A DNA stretch of 64,000 nucleotides, taken from contig NC_080557.1 of the NCBI RefSeq assembly GCF_030253575.1, forward strand, positions 43,910,501-43,974,500, read 5' to 3'. Made by a program: the position numbers and the translations under genes. This document shows, piece after piece, positions 22,304 through 34,159 of the stretch. The stretch's first letter is position 1; every line of letters begins with the position of its first letter. This DNA is from Rhododendron vialii. Its lineage: Eukaryota > Streptophyta > Magnoliopsida > Ericales > Ericaceae. A model generated the notes under the pieces. It worked only from the letters and a program-made list of their open reading frames with translations, did no database searches and was not told where the DNA came from.

Positions 22304-22600
22304 GCGGCCACGAGGTTTAAGATGTTAATAAAAAATTGCGGTCATGTGGTAATACTTGGCGGCCACGAGGTTTAAGATGTTAGTAAAAAGTTGCGGCCAC
22401 GTAGTAATACTTTGCGGCCACAAGATTTAAGATGGTGGCCATGTGGTAATACTTTGCAACCAGACGAGAGAGTCAGACCCCGTTCGTCTCGTTTAAGATG
22501 TTAGTAAAAAGTTTCAGTCACGTAGTAATACTTTGTGGCCACGAGATTTAAGATGGTTGCCATGTGGTAATACTTTGTGGCTAGATGAGAGAGTTCAGAA
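22304..22600. repeat. Complex tandem repeat, GCGGCCACGAGGTTTAAGAT unit
   Basis: About five diverged units of 45-75 bp are built from GCGGCCACGAGGTTTAAGAT, GTTAGTAAAAAGTTGCGGC and CACGTAGTAATACTTTG. Unit length varies, and one unit carries an extra block with GACGAGAGAGTCAGACC that recurs diverged near 22580. Confidence 0.75.
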
Positions 22601-22904
22601 ATTGATCTCTAGTTTTAATAATTGTGCCTAAAAGCGTTTACAGTACAATCGTTTTTTGTACTGTAGTGACACAAAAAAAACGAGTTCTGTAAAACGTGTT
22701 TCCTCGTTACACTTCATGCGTTACATTGGCCATTCATCGTCATCTTCTCTCAACACGAACACTGAAGCGCCACTTTGTCAAAACCCGCTGTTTATCGGTT
22801 CTCCAAAATCTCTCATGTTCTCTCTCTATTCTCTCCCTCTATATGTGTGTGTGTTCTTGCACGTGTATATACCAGTGTATGCATTCGTGCGTGCTTATAT
22901 CATC

Positions 22905-23065
22905 TATACAAGGGGTGGAATTTCCGACACAACACGAGAACACGACATGAACTCCACACGAAATTTGAGGATGACACGACACGATAACACGAAAAGTTAA
23001 AACAGGTCGAATTAGGATTGAGTGAATTCTGACACGAACACGAGATGACACGAACACGACTCTAC
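22905..23065. repeat. ACACGA-rich dispersed repeat
   Basis: The stretch is dense in ACACGA words (GACACGAACACGA, GACACGACACGATAACACGA). It resembles a low-complexity repeat type common in plant intergenic DNA. No frame or RNA structure was recognised. Confidence 0.5.
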
Positions 23066-23962
23066 ATCTATACTTCTCTGCACATGTCTTTACAGCTGAA
23101 ATTAGGGCCCAAAATTAGACGTACAGTGCTGTATCGACGCCTCTCCAAAAACAAAAACAAAAAGAAGAAGAAAATTTGAAGAGCGCTGAACGAATGGGAG
23201 AGTGTTGCGTACATTTGGTCGAACCACGCAATTGAGCTGATCTAGTTGGGGGATTGGTTGGGTAAATTAACCTAGATTAAGGATTTAATTTTCATGTTCC
23301 AAATTCGGTAACATATTCATTCTCAGCAGCTTCTACATGGGTCGATCCCCACGATTAATGCTTGTTCCGCAAACAAGTTCCGTTATTTCTAAGCTGAAAT
23401 TTGTACTATAAATAACCTCATCCCAATCATTTTAATAGATCAGAAGATTGCAACGATCTTTGTAAGTATGTGCAACGTTGGGATTTTTAAGTTTACATGT
23501 GTGTATCGGGACTCGGGAGATGGAAGTTTATCGTGCACCCGGCACAATACGAATGATAAGCTAAGTAGTGATATTTTTCTTCGTCGCGCGTAGTTACAAA
23601 CTAGCAGTTGGGGGCACACCCTCCGTGCTAGCTTGCACATGGAAATGCGAGTAAAAATATTTGGGGAATGAGAGTGTGGATGGATAGTTAGTTCTTTTTA
23701 GGGTTGGGATAAGTGGTTGAGTTTTAGTAATTTTACTATTTTGTTTAAAAAATAGGTCACATCAAAAGCTCTTCTCCCTTTATATATTTAAATGGATCGT
23801 GCATAGTTACAAATCATTGATGATGAAGTTAAGAATTGATGTAACAGAAGAGAAGGCTGAGTTATGAGGTTTTCTTATTATATGTTAGGAAGACTGTGAT
23901 TTATTGCTATGTTGCAAGGGGAAGTTTTTTATGATTGTGGTGTCTTTCTTGATGTTTTGTTA

Positions 23963-24311
23963 GGCTTAAAAAGCCATGCTGGATTATTTTTTATCTTTAT
24001 TTAAATTTTTTTTGTATTTGTTAGTTTTTTATCAATTTCTTGAGGATTATTACTTTGCCGTAACAAAAGGAATCTAAAAAGTAAAAAAATTACGATCAAA
24101 ACTCAATTTTTTTAATAAAGACGAAAAAATTGGCTTATTGGCTTATTTTGTATTTATTCAAAAAAAAATTGGGTTTCAGTCATAATTTTTTGCTTTTTAG
24201 ATTCATTTCGTCATGATGAAACAATAATCTTCAAAAAATTGACGAAAAACTAACAAATGCGATTTTTTTTTGAATGAGGACAAAAAATAATCCAGCGTGG
24301 CTTTTTAAGCC
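23963..24311. mobile_element. Foldback MITE with GGCTTAAAAAGCC ends
   Basis: GGCTTAAAAAGCCATGCTGG at the left is matched by CCAGCGTGGCTTTTTAAGCC at the right. The interior also folds back (GAGGATTATTACTTTGCCGT against its rough complement near 24215), so the element can form one long hairpin. No convincing TSD was found, and the superfamily is unassigned. Confidence 0.65.
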
Positions 24312-25379
24312 GAACAAGGTACATAGAAGAGAAGAGCATTCGGCTTTTAGAGGCGTGTATGGTAGGAGTAACATTTTCTTGACAGGTATAAGTAATTCTA
24401 TGTGGCTATTGTTATTTTTAAAATCACTTTCATTCTGTTAAGCTTAAGATTAACTGTCATTATCTCAATGAAAGAGAGCCAATTTTTTTTTTTTTTTTGA
24501 TCCTGAGCCAATTAATTGTTACTATTGGAATTTGGAGACATGATTGGGTTTGCGAGGAAAAAGCCGCCCACTACTTTACACGTACTAGGCATGTAGAATG
24601 ACCGGAGTTATTATTTCGATGGTCACAGTCACAGACTCACAGCTATGAAAATGATATGATTAATCAGTTTTAATTACCTTTCAAATTTGACAGCCTAAAG
24701 AACAAGCATGCATGTATATCTTGACGGAGAGAAGAGCTTATTCACGGAGGTGTCAAATCATAGCCATTCGTTTCGGCGATTAACGGTCCGGATTTTAATG
24801 AAATTTTTCCGAAAAAAAGTTGAAAATTTGTTTAAAATTCGGACCATCCAATACGCTTTGGAAGGGAGCGATATCAATGGTGCTCCGTAGAGACTTTTTT
24901 CACGAAAAACGCCGTAAAAAAAGATTTTCTCTCGGACGGAACAGATGGAGTCGATCCATTGGCTTTTCAAGAATGTATGGTAATTAATGAAATGTATCAA
25001 GGATATTAAGTGTTGACAAGTATTACTAGCTATTTATGAGTAATAACTAACAATGGCATTAGAAAAATCTAAAGCTCAAATGCATGCACAAGTTATCAAA
25101 GGATTTGGTAGCATGATATAGTAATCTAAAGTGCTTTTTCAACTGCCTTGGTCGACACCTACAGGGAAATTGACTGGGATAGCTGCCTATTCGATGAAGA
25201 GTATCTTACAAAGAACATTTAATGCATGGATAATTACGCACTCCTAACTTCAGAAAAGTCAAATATGGGTGTTTTTTCCAGTTGTGTTTAGTCATGGAAG
25301 AGAAGCCAAATCTGTCCTAATAACTAGATCATGACAAACCATGGGCCTGGTCTGAGCACATCTTAATCAAAGTGTCCTA
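24312..25379. other. Intergenic stretch without a supported gene
   Basis: AT-rich sequence with a poly(T) run at about 24483-24500 and no recognisable domain, RNA gene or paired repeats. Short overlapping frames at 24708-25000 on both strands are not supported. Confidence 0.45.
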
Positions 25380-25795
25380 AAAAGTCGCTAGGTGGTAAAC
25401 GGGCAGCCGGGCACCACCTAGCGCCTAGGCCCATTAATCAGCGCCTAGCTAGACATTAGGCAGATTTTCTATTTTCTATTTTTTTTTATAAATATTCTCT
25501 CCTACACCCTCACCAAGTTTTGAGAGCAAATACAACAACATAAGTAAGACGAAACATTAAATATGGCACTCCAATAAAAAATTACACCACCGATCCACCT
25601 AATCGTCCGCCTAGCCCCCTTAGCCGCCTAATCAGTCTAGCGCCTAGTTCTTAATTTTAAAAAATTACACCGCTGAGCCGCCTAAGTGTCTGCCTAGCCG
25701 CCTAGCCGATTAATCGGCCCGGCACCTAGACAACTGCCTAGGGCCCTAGGCGCGGCGGTGGGGTACTGCCTAGCGCCTAGGTGCCGATCCTATGC
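25380..25795. repeat. GCCTAGGCG-rich repeat block
   Basis: Many copies of CGCCTAG, GCCGCCTA and CTAGGCG on both strands are concentrated at the two ends (25385-25450 and 25600-25790), with an AT-rich middle. The ends are partly complementary, suggesting a decayed foldback element. No TSD was identified. Confidence 0.5.
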
Positions 25796-26349
25796 AATCT
25801 TTAAGAACAATGGACTTTTTTTAATCAACACTGTGGAAGTGATTAAAACCCATGTCCATGATAGCTTGAGACACTACCCTTAAGCCAATTTCAAACCCAT
25901 GTCCATGATTCAAGTTTAACAAATATGTATAACAGGTAATATATATGGCATGCGGCTACATAGGATCGATCCAGAATTCTTTCTGCACCGGTACATTTAC
26001 CGGGTAAATAGTAGGTCTCGTCAAGTTACAGCAAGAGCTAGCCGGCGGCTTCGCCAAAGAAAAAGTGGAAGGTAGCCCAGTACTGCTTCCCTTTATGCAT
26101 CATGCCATATTTGCCGACATGTATTTCATATATGCATACAGAGTTGTTGTTCCTTAAAGGGTCTTGCCATATTGTATCCGTAAGCTATTAGTAGCAATTT
26201 GCATGATACGACTAACAGTAACAGACAATCCCGGCCCGTTATTTCGCATTGGGCATGCTGGACCAGATTCTGTATCGGGGTTTCATATAATATGCAGAAG
26301 GGGCTATTTGGGGGCTCTGGTGCGTTTTATAGCTGGTTTATTTCGTACT

Positions 26350-26465
26350 CAGTCTCCCCTTTGGTCGGTATCCGGACGGCGCGCCGGGTCCACCAAAGGG
26401 AAGACGGCCGACTAAAGGAGAGACAGCCGTCCGGACAGCGCGCCGGGCCCACTCCGGCTACCGGA
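26350..26465. repeat. GC-rich direct repeat (GGCGCGCCGGG words)
   Basis: CCGGACGGCGCGCCGGGTCC and CCGGACAGCGCGCCGGGCCC lie about 60 bp apart in otherwise AT-rich DNA. CCCCTTTGGT also occurs at both sides (26356 and 26476). It may be a remnant of a GC-rich transposon end. Confidence 0.4.
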
Positions 26466-26802
26466 CGATTGTATCCCCTTTGGTGGGTGTCCTTAGTTTT
26501 CTCGCTTTATTTTTGTCCGCGAACATAGGCTTTGAAGCTCAACCTCCTCTATTATTGAACTTGTTTTGTGGTTTTCAGAACTTGCATCTACGTTTAGATT
26601 TAACTTTTTCTATCCGCACTTTTCGATTAACTGGATGCTATTGTATTTTATTGGAGGGAGGGCTAATTCTTCCCCCCTTTTTTTCTTTTTCTTTTTGTGT
26701 GTGTGTGAACTGCTCACACATGGATAGTTTTTTGAACATGTAATTCTCAATTAACATAACAAAGAAAGGTCTGTGAGCTAGTTTGAAAATGTCGTCGTCT
26801 TC

Positions 26803-26950
26803 TTTTTTTTATCAGTAAAAAAAAGATTCTATTAGTCTTTAAAGATGATAACAAAGATTAAAATGATTAATGGCGCACTGACAAAAGTCACCCGAGAACC
26901 CCGCCCAAAAGAAGGCAAGAAGCCAACCAAATACGCCACACGAAGGCACA
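26803..26950 (-). mobile_element. LINE-type 3' end fragment (minus strand)
   Basis: A T-run and ATCAGTAAAAAAAAGATTCT are followed by AGTCTTTAAAGATG and CAAAGATTAAAATG. Read on the minus strand this is the A-rich 3' end of a non-LTR element. A similar block (AATCTTTAAAGAAAGTACAA) sits behind a T-run at 39701, suggesting one family. Confidence 0.45.
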
Positions 26951-26999
26951 TTAGTTGTGGTGTCCATTTTTTTTTTTTTTTTCTGTTCGTCTTTTAGCT

Positions 27000-28209
27000 C
27001 GTATATGAAGTAACTTGAAATTCCTTTTTCGCTATCAAATACTCAAAAGCAACGTAATAAAGGAATGAAAAGCAATAACGGGTCAACACAAGAATATACG
27101 TGGAAAACCCCTTAAAAAGGGTAAAAACCACGGGAGGAAATCGAACCACTAAAAGTAATCATTGTGCAGTTACAAACGATCTTAATTAAACAATTTGTGA
27201 ATCCTCACCAACTGACCAAAGATCGATTTGTCGAATCCACGTACACTGCACCAAGTGGTTGATTGCCGCACGCCTTGAATCCACAAGTCCTCCAATATAC
27301 TTCCAGAATCCACCGGAAGAAAGTTTCAAGTAGTAGGAACAATATAATGGTTGAAAAAGAACACTTGGAGTTTATGTAAAAAGGTTCATGATCATTGAAT
27401 CATGTGTAACTCCAAGTGATAAGAACCAGTCACCATTTGATATTACTCGGTATTGGAGACAAAGATGAATAGCTCTCAAATCTTCGGTCCCTTCGAAATC
27501 CCAGCCAACCGTATATAAATAGACAGAAGCAAAAACTGTCCAATTGCTCAAGCAACAGGAGATAACCCTTTCAAAATTGCTCAAGCATTGAATAACTTGC
27601 ACGTTCCTTTATTTTCCCCATTGAGTGCACGATCTCCTTTCCTTAAACAACTGCAACGACCGCCGAATCCTCGTCAAAAAGAATTTCCTTACAAATCTAC
27701 TTTCCTTTCATCCTCTGTTTATCAATTACACAAAATAATTGAAAGGCTTTCCTAAAACAGGTGCTCTAGAACAATAAAGTTACAGCACAATTAATGGGAT
27801 ACAAATCAAGAAAGATTTTGTCATGGGATTTGCCAAAATATAGACTTTACATAACTCATGTGTTGTGGTGTCCAAAGATTACACATGCCTTAGATTTACC
27901 AGCTATTCCATGAAATTAATGACGTAGTAATTAAAGTTTGTTCTTATTTTCTCAAAGAGAGAAAACGTGGTGTTGAATGCGTTAAGGGCTTCTTTTTGAA
28001 CAGATCGATGAGGTAACTAAAAGTTGAAAAGTCTTAATTGGAATCTAGATTTCCTTTTCATTACTGTTTTCAATTATATTTTGTTGGTGCTTTTCTTTAC
28101 ATGAAAATAACTTTTTAATTTCCTTCACACGAAATGACATAATGTACGTTGTCTATCTTTAATCATGCATCGTAGGTCTAGAACAGTAGAACTAGAATAA
28201 TCCATGAAC

Positions 28210-28248
<39 letters not shown>

Positions 28249-28450
28249 CCATTCTGTTCCCCACTTCCTTCATTTGTGGTCTGATGTGCTTGGTTCACTT
28301 GTTTTTTATATTAAAAGAGAAAAGTCGAATCTCTTAATGGCTAAGCTTTGCTACTCCTAATTGGATTGTTTGATTAGAGATCACTAATTGAGCCATGTGC
28401 ATTTTACAATGGTTTCAAGCTAATGATTGATCCCCTAGTTTTCGATTGGG
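27000..28450. other. Intergenic stretch with a possible retroelement relic and a (TC)n run
   Basis: Around 27090-27320 the sequence includes ACGTGGAAAACCCCTTAAAA followed by GGGTAAAAACCACGGG, a motif often seen in decayed plant retroelement DNA, but no domain is readable. A (TC)n run lies at 28211-28244. Nothing else could be supported. Confidence 0.4.
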
Positions 28451-28855
28451 CAAGGGCGGAGCCAAGGGCGGGCTGGCCTAGGCTATAGCCTAGATGAACT
28501 TAAGAAAAATAAAAAAAAAAATTAAATGTAAAATTTTAGCTCATCAATTTTAGTCTACCTTATTTTCTGATACATTCTATGATTATTTATATTGAAAGAT
28601 AATTTGTTAAAGATATCGACTCAGATTTGGATAATAAATGATCTCTACTCATTAAAACATCGTAGGGCACAACTTCAGTAAGGTGCAAATTCAATAGTGT
28701 ACGATTTCTTATATTTTTCTTTCATTCATTTTGAACATTTACATATCTATATATATGTACAAGTTTGCTGGACATTAATTATAAAACTCTTCTTAGTTCA
28801 TGTATATAAATTTTGTGTTAGCCCAGGAGAGATTAGATTTCTAGTTTCGCCATTG
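28451..28855. mobile_element. hAT-like non-autonomous element with 8-bp TSD
   Basis: The ends CAAGGGCGGAGCC and (reversed) CAATGGCGAAAC are bounded by the perfect 8-bp repeat CGATTGGG at 28443-28450 and 28856-28863. The 405-bp interior is AT-rich and collinear with 58289-58673 (shared ATCGACTCAGATT, GGGCACAACTTCA, TGGACATTAATTATAAAA). The 8-bp TSD and CA-G-GGCG ends fit the hAT superfamily. Confidence 0.8.
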
Positions 28856-29164
28856 CGATTGGGGATGATGTTAAAACATAAATATTAAAATCTACCCGTC
28901 TCTCGAAAAGCTTAAATTTTTAGATTGACGGGTGATCAATAATTTTAGCAAGGTAACAGCAGAGAAACTGATTTATAATCTAACGTCGATAAAACAACTA
29001 AGATATGCGTACGTGTTTAACCTGCGTATGCATGTTAAAAATAGATAATGAGTTGGTGGACGAGAATTTGGCAGAAGACTGTAATCTAGACCCTCGTGGA
29101 ACCTTATCTATGTCATTATTTTTGGAGGCATTTAACCCAGCATTGAGGTGACTTAGAGAACCAA

Positions 29165-29420
29165 TGGTTTTGTACTTCGACTGTGTTCTTGTAAGCTTTT
29201 ATTAATTTGTCCCTAACTTATTTCCGTATTTCTTACTTTTTGTAACTTTTTTGTTTTGGTGTTTGTTGTAATTGTTGGATTTAATCATTCGTCTCGAATC
29301 GAAAAAGTATAAAATTATGGACCGATGTTAAAAATATTTAAATAAGACGACACTTTAGACAAATAAGACAACTGTTTGATACGTAAACATAATCGTTCGT
29401 CTGTCTTTTAAAGTATCTGT
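29165..29420. repeat. Partial copy of the element at 49234-49613
   Basis: Shared blocks include CTGTGTTCTT, TTATTTC(C/G)GTATTT, CGTCTCGA, GAAAAAGTATAAAA-TATGGAC and CACTTTAGACAAATAAGA. The right end of the family is not seen here, so the copy is truncated or decayed. Confidence 0.6.
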
Positions 29421-29459
29421 CATTCTATGCCACATATAATTTTGATGTTGCTTCCGTCT

Positions 29460-29765
29460 AATCATTATAAATGAATGATGTGAAAATTGAATTCTACTGT
29501 TCATCTATAATTCATCCAGGCGGGGCCTATCCTCACAAATCATTTGGATTTCCTTCACCCATCTGAAAAATGAATTAATTCCATGAGAGAATGATGTAAA
29601 TTGAAATTCCTGCACCGACGGAAATTGTATTCATGTTAAATGAATGATGTAAATTGAATTCAATAAATCATTTGCCTTTTTAAGTATCTGTCATACTCCA
29701 CCACATGTATGAATGATTGATGTAAATTGAATTCTTTTTTTTTTGGATAAGCAAATTGAATTCTA
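29460..29765. repeat. Diverged repeats of ATGAATGATGTAAATTGAATTC
   Basis: The word AATGATGT(A/G)AA-TTGAATTC or a close variant occurs at about 29473, 29590, 29640 and 29715, with irregular spacing. Non-coding. Confidence 0.5.
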
Positions 29766-30129
29766 TTTGTCCTTAACCTTGTTTTATTCTATTGTTAATT
29801 TCTTTATCGGGCGCTTTTCTTGTTTTTAGCTTTTTATTGCGTATATATTAGAAAGGCAAGATTGATCACGCGCCACCACCTTCACCCATCGGAAAATACA
29901 AATGACCACCTTCACCAAGACATGTACGTATGCATATTCGTGGTGGTGGTGGTCAATCTTGGGTGAGCTCGAAAATTAAGTGGTCAGCAGGAGCAGAGTC
30001 ATAGTTTCTTAAGTTGTAGGGATCAAGTGATGGTAAAAAAATGACCTTAATTGGGAATACATAGGGGATGAAAGAATAATAGAGAATATCTCCCACGTCT
30101 CAGTATAATGATTGATCCTTAGTCATATT

Positions 30130-30380
30130 CTTTTAGGTGCTTTTTTACATGGTTGGATCTCGAATGTGGTGTTTCTTCTTTGGGATTTTATTCCTTGATT
30201 GGTTTCTATCCATCCTCGGGTGGTTATTTTACCCTTCTGTTTCCTGGCGGCATATGATTGACATCGGAGTAAGGGGGTGTGCCTTCTTTTATGGGTTCGC
30301 TATTGCTCTGCTTTGATGTCTCGTACTTTGAATCCTTTTAATCTTCGTAACAAATTTCTTTTTTGCTGTTTAACAAAAAA
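30130..30380 (+). mobile_element. Probable LINE 3' end fragment
   Basis: G/T-rich sequence ends in AACAAATTTCTTTTTTGCTG and TTTAACAAAAAA, in the style of plant LINE 3' ends. The 5' limit is uncertain, and no coding frame or TSD was found. Confidence 0.35.
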
Positions 30381-30847
30381 GATCTTGTACCAGATATCGT
30401 GTTTGCTAAAGCAGCAGCAGATGTTCTGTGAAAGTTATCTCAACTAAAACACACCCATTTCTTTTGATAAGTCCACTTTCATCTCATGCATTATCAAATA
30501 GTTATAAATCTTATAAAGTCGCAACCAGTTTCTAGTTGTTTCATTTTGTCTTGGTCTTCTTCCTTCACCATAACAAATTAACAATATTTGATTTAACCAT
30601 AACAAACATTTGATTGAAAGCTATTCAAATGGACCCTCCGAAATGTCAAAATCTTGATAAATATATGTACCTGCTACTGCAGACTTTCAAGAAGTTTTCA
30701 TTTCACGTAACCGTGTTCTAGCCTCTTAGGTCTTTGTTTATATAGCAATAAAATCCATCAATTTTATCCCTCTCCTCCTCTCCTTTTTCTTTCCAAAAAT
30801 CATTCTACCACCACACCCAACTACACACTTAATCACACACCCACACT

Positions 30848-31306
30848 CAATGGCGGATCCATGATTTCTATAGAGATGGGTCACCTTTTAAGCAATACAG
30901 TACTTTTTTTTTATCGGAATTTTTTTTTGTCTAGTGTCCATAGGCAATCCATGGTGAGAAGAGATTGTCTCACCGACACCATGAGATACAGAAAACACAA
31001 GAAACAGCATGAAAAAATCAATAAACTAGTAAAAGACATGTTTTGCGTACCTGACTGAACCGAATTTTCAGACTCAAACAAGATGATGAGGGTTGAAGAC
31101 TGATCGAGATGATGAAGGTTGAAGAGGATTTGATGAGTTTCCGCCGTTTGGTGATTTGGGTGAGAACGATTCGTTTTAGAGAGAAGCCTATGGTGGGGCT
31201 TTAGTCCACATTTGGGTTCCCTAAATTTAAAAAAAAAAAAAAACGCAACACGAAAATTGCCGGTGGGTCACGTGACCCACCTGTGCTCAAGGTGTATACG
31301 CCCCTG
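30848..31306. mobile_element. hAT-like non-autonomous element with 8-bp TSD, upstream of the peroxidase gene
   Basis: The ends are CAATGGCGGATCC and (reversed) CAGGGGCGTATAC. The perfect 8-bp TSD CCCACACT lies at 30840-30847 and 31307-31314. Near its right end is GGGTCACGTGACCCACCTG, which the element at 58974-59465 has in the opposite orientation. The 459-bp interior encodes nothing recognisable. Its right end is about 344 bp from the peroxidase ATG. Confidence 0.8.
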
Positions 31307-31386
31307 CCCACACTCATAATAGGGATAGAGTCCGCACACACTACACATTCAATGTGTATGGAACCCACCCCTATTGTGAGTGTGGG
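31307..31386. repeat. 80-bp inverted repeat upstream of the peroxidase gene
   Basis: CCCACACTCATAATAGGG pairs with CCCCTATTGTGAGTGTGGG, with a further short pairing (ACACATTC / AATGTGT) in the loop. It adjoins the hAT-like element, whose TSD forms the outer part of the left arm. A related word, CCCACCCCTTTGTGAGTGTG, occurs at about 34271. Confidence 0.6.
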
Positions 31387-31549
31387 TGCGCATTTGGGTG
31401 TAGTATTAAAATTATTGTTTTCTTTTTGTCTTCGTTACGGTAAATCTCATTTTACTCTGTCTTCTCCGTAGACGTAGAATTGTCATGCCATGCACAAAGT
31501 CTAGAAGATTAGGTAAAATACCTGCGCCAAACACATCCCATGAGGTCTC

Positions 31550-31557
31550 TATATATA
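31550..31557 (+). promoter_or_regulatory. TATA box of the peroxidase gene
   Basis: TATATATA lies 93 bp upstream of the start codon at 31650, giving a leader of about 60-70 nt if transcription begins about 30 bp downstream. It is the only such motif between the inverted repeat and the ATG. Confidence 0.6.
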
Positions 31558-31649
31558 GCCCGGAAGCTGGCCTTGTTTTCTCAACACGTTCCTTCAGTAC
31601 CAAAAAAAAACTAACTCCTTGCCCTTGGTGTTTCTTAATTCCGAGTGCA

Positions 31650-33918
<2,269 letters not shown>

Positions 33919-34151
33919 AGAAAAGAAAAAGTTTTGCAATTGAATTTGATTGTCCTGAAAATAATGTAACAGCCATAAAATGGGTTGGCTGCTGCTGGTT
34001 TTTTCTTTTTCTTTTTCTTTTTCTTTTTTGGTTTGTTTGTTGGTTTGATGCATGCATGTACTGGATTGTAAAAGTAGGAAGGAAACTAGGAGTTCAATTG
34101 TGATATTTATTTTTTGTAGCGGGCGTAAACTTTGTTGTCTGAATTTTTATG

Positions 34152-34157
34152 AATAAA
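34152..34157 (+). terminator. Likely polyadenylation signal of the peroxidase gene
   Basis: AATAAA lies 234 bp after the stop codon in a T-rich 3' region (TTTTTATG before it, TTGATTTTAATTTC after it). Confidence 0.5.
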
Positions 34158-34159
34158 AC

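Noticed and set aside
22304..22600. CRISPR-like array
   Set aside because: Units are diverged, of unequal length, without uniform spacers, and the genome is a plant.
26164..26743. Overlapping plus-strand frames near the GC-rich repeat
   Set aside because: The frames have no family match and are explained by the local rise in GC content.
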